This document shows positions 59,801 to 64,000 of a DNA stretch of 64,000 nt, piece by piece; position 1 is the first letter of the stretch; each line of letters begins with the position of its first letter. A model generated the notes under the pieces. The model was given only the letters and a program-made list of their open reading frames with translations. It did not search any database and was not told where the DNA came from. The stretch is from Acarospora socialis (lineage: Eukaryota; Ascomycota; Lecanoromycetes; Acarosporales; Acarosporaceae), in the NCBI GenBank assembly GCA_025617375.2, contig JAMYGW020000003.1:3100001-3164000 (forward strand). Reading direction: 5' to 3'. A program made the translations under genes and the position numbers.

Positions 59801-61755
59801 ATGGACAGTGCACTCACTGTGTCACTAATTCTAACATGTCAACTATTCATTGATTTATAATATTACTGTCTGCTTCAAAATTCATCAATGCATCAATCTG
59901 ATGTTCATTAATCATGATCTTGATTCATACTTGATGATCATTGTCTTGTTTTTGAGATGTCACTAGCTTCTTATTCTCTAGTCTTGTTGAGGGAGCTCTT
60001 TGTTTTTTGACTCATTTGATCATTCAGCTTGTCTTCAAAGTTCTTGAAATCATTTGAGTTTTCTTTTGATCATGAGATTCACATACTCTAGACTATACTG
60101 CTCAATGTGTCTTTCTGAGTGTAGTCAGAGTTCATACTGATCATACTTCATCTGCAATTGACTTTCAAAGACTCTTACTCTTTGCAGAAATTTAAGTGAT
60201 ATATACTCTTCACTGAAGATTCATCTGTCTCTGTTCTGCATGATATATTCTTTGAGTAAGTGTGTCTCAATCTTGTGACTCTTTGTCTTTCATACAAGAG
60301 ACTTCAGCAATATCACATCATTGCTGTTGAAACATTCATCTTTAACAGCTGTCATCAGCTCTTCTAGCTGATCACATGTCTTTTGTTCTTCTGCACTCTT
60401 GCACTGTGCTTTTTGTTTTCAAGCTTGCATCTCTTGTTCAAGCTCTTGCTTCTCAAACTGAAGCTTTTCTTCTTTCAACACTCATTGTTGATTCTCTGAG
60501 TGCTGACATGCTGTTTTCAGTTTCATGTTGATTTTTCATTGATTGACTTCTTCTTGATCTGCATTCAAATTCAAGACAATTCAGATGCTATTGTTGTAGT
60601 CTTTTTCTATCTGAGTATCACAAGTATTAGTCTCTTCAATCTCAGTCTCTAGAACACATAGTTCTTTTCTTACAGTGTTGTCTGATCTAGATCATTCTGT
60701 GATATCATAAGTCTCTTGTTTCTGATGTGACTTCTTTGAATAATATTTGACTTCATTCTTGCTGCTCATGTGGGTTCAGCATATGTTGTTGTAGCAAGTC
60801 ATTCAACTAAGATTGTCATGCACTACTTTCTTAGTTATGATCACAGCTTTCTTTCTTTCTTTCTTGAGTCTTTTGCAATTCTGTGCAAGATGTTCAGTAA
60901 TATTACAGTTGTAGCACTTCTGTGTTTCTCAGTAGTTTGAAGACTTTTCTTTTGAGAATCATTTCTTTTCTCATGGTGCTTCTTTTGATCTTTGCATCAA
61001 AGATCAATCTCATTTCATTGTGTCAAGATTCATGAAGTTCAAGTAATGTTGTCTTTGATTGTCTCAATCAGCTCAACTCATTCATTCTTGATGTCAGTAG
61101 TCTCTTTTTTTCATCTGTCACTTTCATTGATGATCATCTATCATGATTGTCTTGTTGATAAGTTCTTGCAGATCATCTGATCTGTCACTTTGTGCAATCT
61201 TGTTCTTGATAAATTCTTTCAAGTTTCAATAGTAAGCTGATGCTAACTGATTCAGGTTTCATTGCATAAGTGCTGCAATCTGTTGAAACTCTGCTGCATA
61301 CTTAACTGCAAATTCTTCTTGCTGTAATGTGTGAATCTTCTGTTTCATCACACATTTCTTATTAACTATCTTGAAGATTCTTCTTAGCTTCTCTTTGAAC
61401 TGCATTCAGTTCTTTATGCAAGATGTATTTCATTCTTAATTGAGAATGCTCTTGATCATGAACTTGTTGAGCTGTGATTCAATTCAATCAAACACTGTGT
61501 TCTTCATGTAGAATGTTGTGAACAAGACTCTGTCAACATTGCTTTCAAACTTTTTCTGATTGAAGTCAACATACAGGTTGATTTGAGCAAGAAATTATCT
61601 CAGATTTCATCAATCTTTCATAAAGTTCTCTGAAGTCTTGACTTTGAGTACTCTGTGATTGATGTTGACTATCTTTGTTGATTTGATGCTCTGTGACACA
61701 CCATCTGAGATTGATTCTTTGAATGACATTTTTTATATTGTGAGAATGTTCAAAG

Positions 61756-62073
61756 TGTTATGTCTCAACTGAGATTTCTTGATTATAGAACTAAGATTTT
61801 GTGCTTCATGATATAAGAGTTCAAAGGTTCTAGATAAACAGTAGCTTTGTATTGCATAACTAGATGAGTTGAACACAATCAATTTCATAAGAGAATCAAT
61901 TCTACTATATAGAAACAGACACACTGACACACTCAGCATTTCAGTGTTCTGATGTGTCTTCAGACACATGTTCATGAGAAAATGCTTGACATTTCATCAT
62001 TTCATACTCAAGGTTACACTGTTTCAGACATACTTCTTGTTTCACTGTTTCTTTCTAGGATATGGCTGTAACA
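61756..62073 (-). repeat. LTR of copy B (right, 5' LTR)
   Basis: A 318-bp direct repeat of 56036-56353, ending GGCTGTAACA, directly followed by the CTGAG target duplication. Confidence 0.92.
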
Positions 62074-62497
62074 CTGAGTAAGTTTGTGAGACATTGAGAA
62101 TGTTTGTAACAGCTAAGTAAGTTTGCAAGATTGTTAAGAATGTTTATAACAATCAAATAAGTTTGTAAGACATCAAAGATGTTTGTGACAGTCAGATAAG
62201 CTCACAAGATGTTAAAAATGTTTATGACAGCTAAGTAAGCTTGTGAGATATCAGAGACATTCATAACAGTTAAGTAAGATTTGTAAAACATCAAAAATGA
62301 TCACAAGATACTGAAGAAGATCTATAAAACATTGTGAATAATCACAAAATACTGAAGTAAGTTCACAGAACACTGAGAAAGATTTATAAAATATTGTAAA
62401 TGATTGTGAGACATCAGAAGCTGCTCACAAAAGATTAAAGAAGATTTGTAAGATATAGTGTTCACAAGATATTGAAGAATGCTCACAAAACATTGAG
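62074..62497. repeat. 39-bp minisatellite, right part, degenerating
   Basis: Units of the AAGTAAGTTTG type continue after copy B to about 62290. They then grade into looser repeats containing ACAAAATACTGAAG and ACATTGAGA. Confidence 0.8.
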
Positions 62498-62581
62498 ACA
62501 AGCTTGTAAAGCATTGACACAAGCTTGTGAAGCATTGACACAAGCTTGTGAAGCATTGACACAAGCTTGTGAAATACTGAG
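62498..62581. repeat. 21-bp tandem repeat
   Basis: Four units ACAAGCTTGTGAAGCATTGAC begin at 62498, 62519, 62540 and 62561; the two middle units are identical. The unit looks derived from the neighbouring minisatellite. Confidence 0.9.
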
Positions 62582-62895
62582 ACTAAACTATGAAGTATTG
62601 ATCAAGCTAGAATGAGCTAAAGAACTGTCTCAGTACTTTTTTTTTCTATAGAATTTTAAATATTGAAGAAGTTTTACTCACTGTTTTTCTTTTCATCAAG
62701 AAGTTTTTTCAACAGAGAGTCAGCTGAAGATAAGTGTCATGAGAATGCAGCACATAAAAAAAAAAATAACTATAAGTTTACACTGATTCATGAAGAGCTA
62801 GAGTTTTCTTGTGAGATCTCACATAGTTAGTATGTTTAGTAAGTCAGTCTTCACAAAGAGATAAAAGTACACACTTTTTCTTTTGCAAAGACTAG
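62582..62895. other. AT-rich segment sharing a block with 48.8 kb
   Basis: About 80 bp near 62790-62860 (AGAGCTAGAG, CTTGTGAGATCT, TAGTATG, AGTAAG in order) match 48840-48920. This may be a fragment of the older element. No gene seen. Confidence 0.5.
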
Positions 62896-63211
62896 TATTA
62901 CAACCATATTCTAATAGAGAATAACAAAATAAAGAATATATCTGAGTAGACATAATTCTGAGCACAAAACAACAAAACAATAAATATTTTCTTGTACACA
63001 TGTGTCAGAGACACATCAGAACACTGAAACACTGAGTGTATCAGTGTGTTCATTTCTATATAGTAGAATTGATTTTCTTATGAAATTGATCATGTTCAAC
63101 TCATTTAGTTATGCAATACAAAGCTACTGTTTATCTAGAATCTTTGAATCTTTATATCAAAGAGCACAAAATCTAGTTCTACAATCAAGAAATCTCAGTT
63201 AGAATGTAACA
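62896..63211 (+). repeat. 5' LTR of copy C
   Basis: A 316-bp LTR in opposite orientation to those of copies A and B, starting TATTACAACC and ending AATGTAACA. Confidence 0.88.
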
Positions 63212-64000
63212 CTTTGAACATTCTTACAATATAAAGAATGTTATTCAAAGAATTAATCTCAGATGATATGTCACAGAGCACTGAATTGACAAAGATAGTC
63301 AACATCAATTATAAAGTATTCAAAGTCAAGACATCAGAGAACTTTATGAGAGATCAATGAAATTTGAGACAATTTCTTACTCAAATCAATCTGTATGTCA
63401 GCTTCAATCAAAAGAAGTTGAAAAGCAACATCAATAAAGTTTTGTTCACAACATTCTACATGAAGAACACAGTATTTAATTGAATTAAATTACAATTCAA
63501 CAAGTTCATGATCAAGAGCATATCTGATTGAAAACAAAATACATCTTGCATAGAAAACTGAATGCAGTTCAAAGAAGAGCTGAAAAGAATCTTTAAAATA
63601 ATTGATGAGAAATGTGCAACAAAACAAAAAATTCACACATTACAGCAAGAAGAATTTGCAGTTAAGTATGTGACAGAGTTTCAACAAATTGCAGCACTCA
63701 TGCAGTGAAACTCAGATCAGTTAGCATCAACTTATTATTGAGACTTGAAAAAATCTATCAAGAACAAAATTGCACAAAATGACAGATCAAATGATCTGCA
63801 AGAACTAATTAACAAAACAATCATAATAAATGACTATTAGTGAGAGCAACAGATGAAAAAAAGAAACTATTGACATCAGAAGTGAACAGAAAGAGTTAAT
63901 AAAGAAAATCAAAGATGACACTACTCAAATCTCATGAATCTCAACATAATAAAACAAGATCAATCTTCAGTACAGAGATTAAAAAAAGCACTATATACAA
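62896..64000 (+). mobile_element. Ty3/gypsy LTR retrotransposon fossil, copy C (5' part only, runs off the window)
   Basis: The LTR at 62896-63211 is the reverse complement of the copy A/B LTR and is followed on the plus strand by gag homologous to the other two copies, up to the window edge. It is broken like the others; its 3' end is not visible. Confidence 0.85.

Larger units (their letters stand above)
56036..62073 (-). mobile_element. Ty3/gypsy LTR retrotransposon fossil, copy B (near full length, broken)
   Basis: Direct 318-bp LTRs (56036-56353 and 61756-62073) bound an internal region collinear with copy A: gag at about 61.7-60.8 kb, reverse transcriptase at about 59.5-58.9 kb, RNase H, then integrase at about 58.3-57.2 kb, all on the minus strand. 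A perfect 5-bp target duplication CTGAG flanks it (56031-56035 and 62074-62078), inside the 39-bp minisatellite. Many interruptions are present throughout, so it is dead. Copy B is homologous to copy A along its whole length, so both came from one family. Confidence 0.93.

Overview
The window looks like nuclear DNA of a filamentous ascomycete (Pezizomycotina). Most genes carry one to five short introns (about 50-80 nt) with GT...AG ends and CTAAC/CTGAC-type branch sites, the gene half has balanced base composition, and the right part is an AT-rich block of decayed retrotransposons. The class (Dothideomycetes, Leotiomycetes, Lecanoromycetes or other) cannot be settled from the sequence alone.

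Layout. Positions 1-40,200 are gene-dense. In order they hold: an ARB1-type ABCF ATPase (5' part outside the window), an allantoate-permease-type MFS transporter, a repeat-rich secreted protein, a decayed methyltransferase, a MOSC-domain protein, a membrane RING-H2 E3 ligase, the TFIIH cyclin Ccl1, a Gfo/Idh/MocA oxidoreductase, a COMT-like O-methyltransferase, a desmethyl-4-deoxygadusol-synthase-like sugar phosphate cyclase, a MysC-like ATP-grasp ligase, Sec72, a MARVEL membrane protein, an 8-cysteine secreted protein, a copper amine oxidase, the CAF1/POP2 deadenylase, a complex I B12/NDUFB3 subunit, a WDR70-type WD40 protein, a GPI-type cell wall protein and a NIPA-like transporter. Most are housekeeping genes. 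The exception is 16.7-23.3 kb, where the cyclase, the ATP-grasp enzyme and probably the divergently transcribed O-methyltransferase match the MysA/MysC/MysB steps that turn sedoheptulose 7-phosphate into a mycosporine, a UV-absorbing metabolite.

From about 40,200 to the end the sequence changes abruptly to an AT-rich block without intact host genes. It holds two near-full-length Ty3/gypsy elements of one family on the minus strand (40,555-46,589 and 56,036-62,073), a solo LTR, the start of a third copy on the plus strand at the right edge, an older plus-strand Ty3/gypsy relic at about 49-54 kb, and a 39-bp minisatellite split by one insertion. All are fossils with many breaks. The block has almost no CC, GG or CG dinucleotides but many CA and TG, which is not the usual CpA-directed RIP pattern.

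Points most worth a second look: the compact mycosporine cluster, a 4-nt microexon in the MFS gene, a dense set of long inverted repeats in the 3' coding end of the NIPA-like gene, the odd mutation signature with its weakening at the block's left edge, and an accessory open frame antisense to pol kept in both Ty3/gypsy elements.
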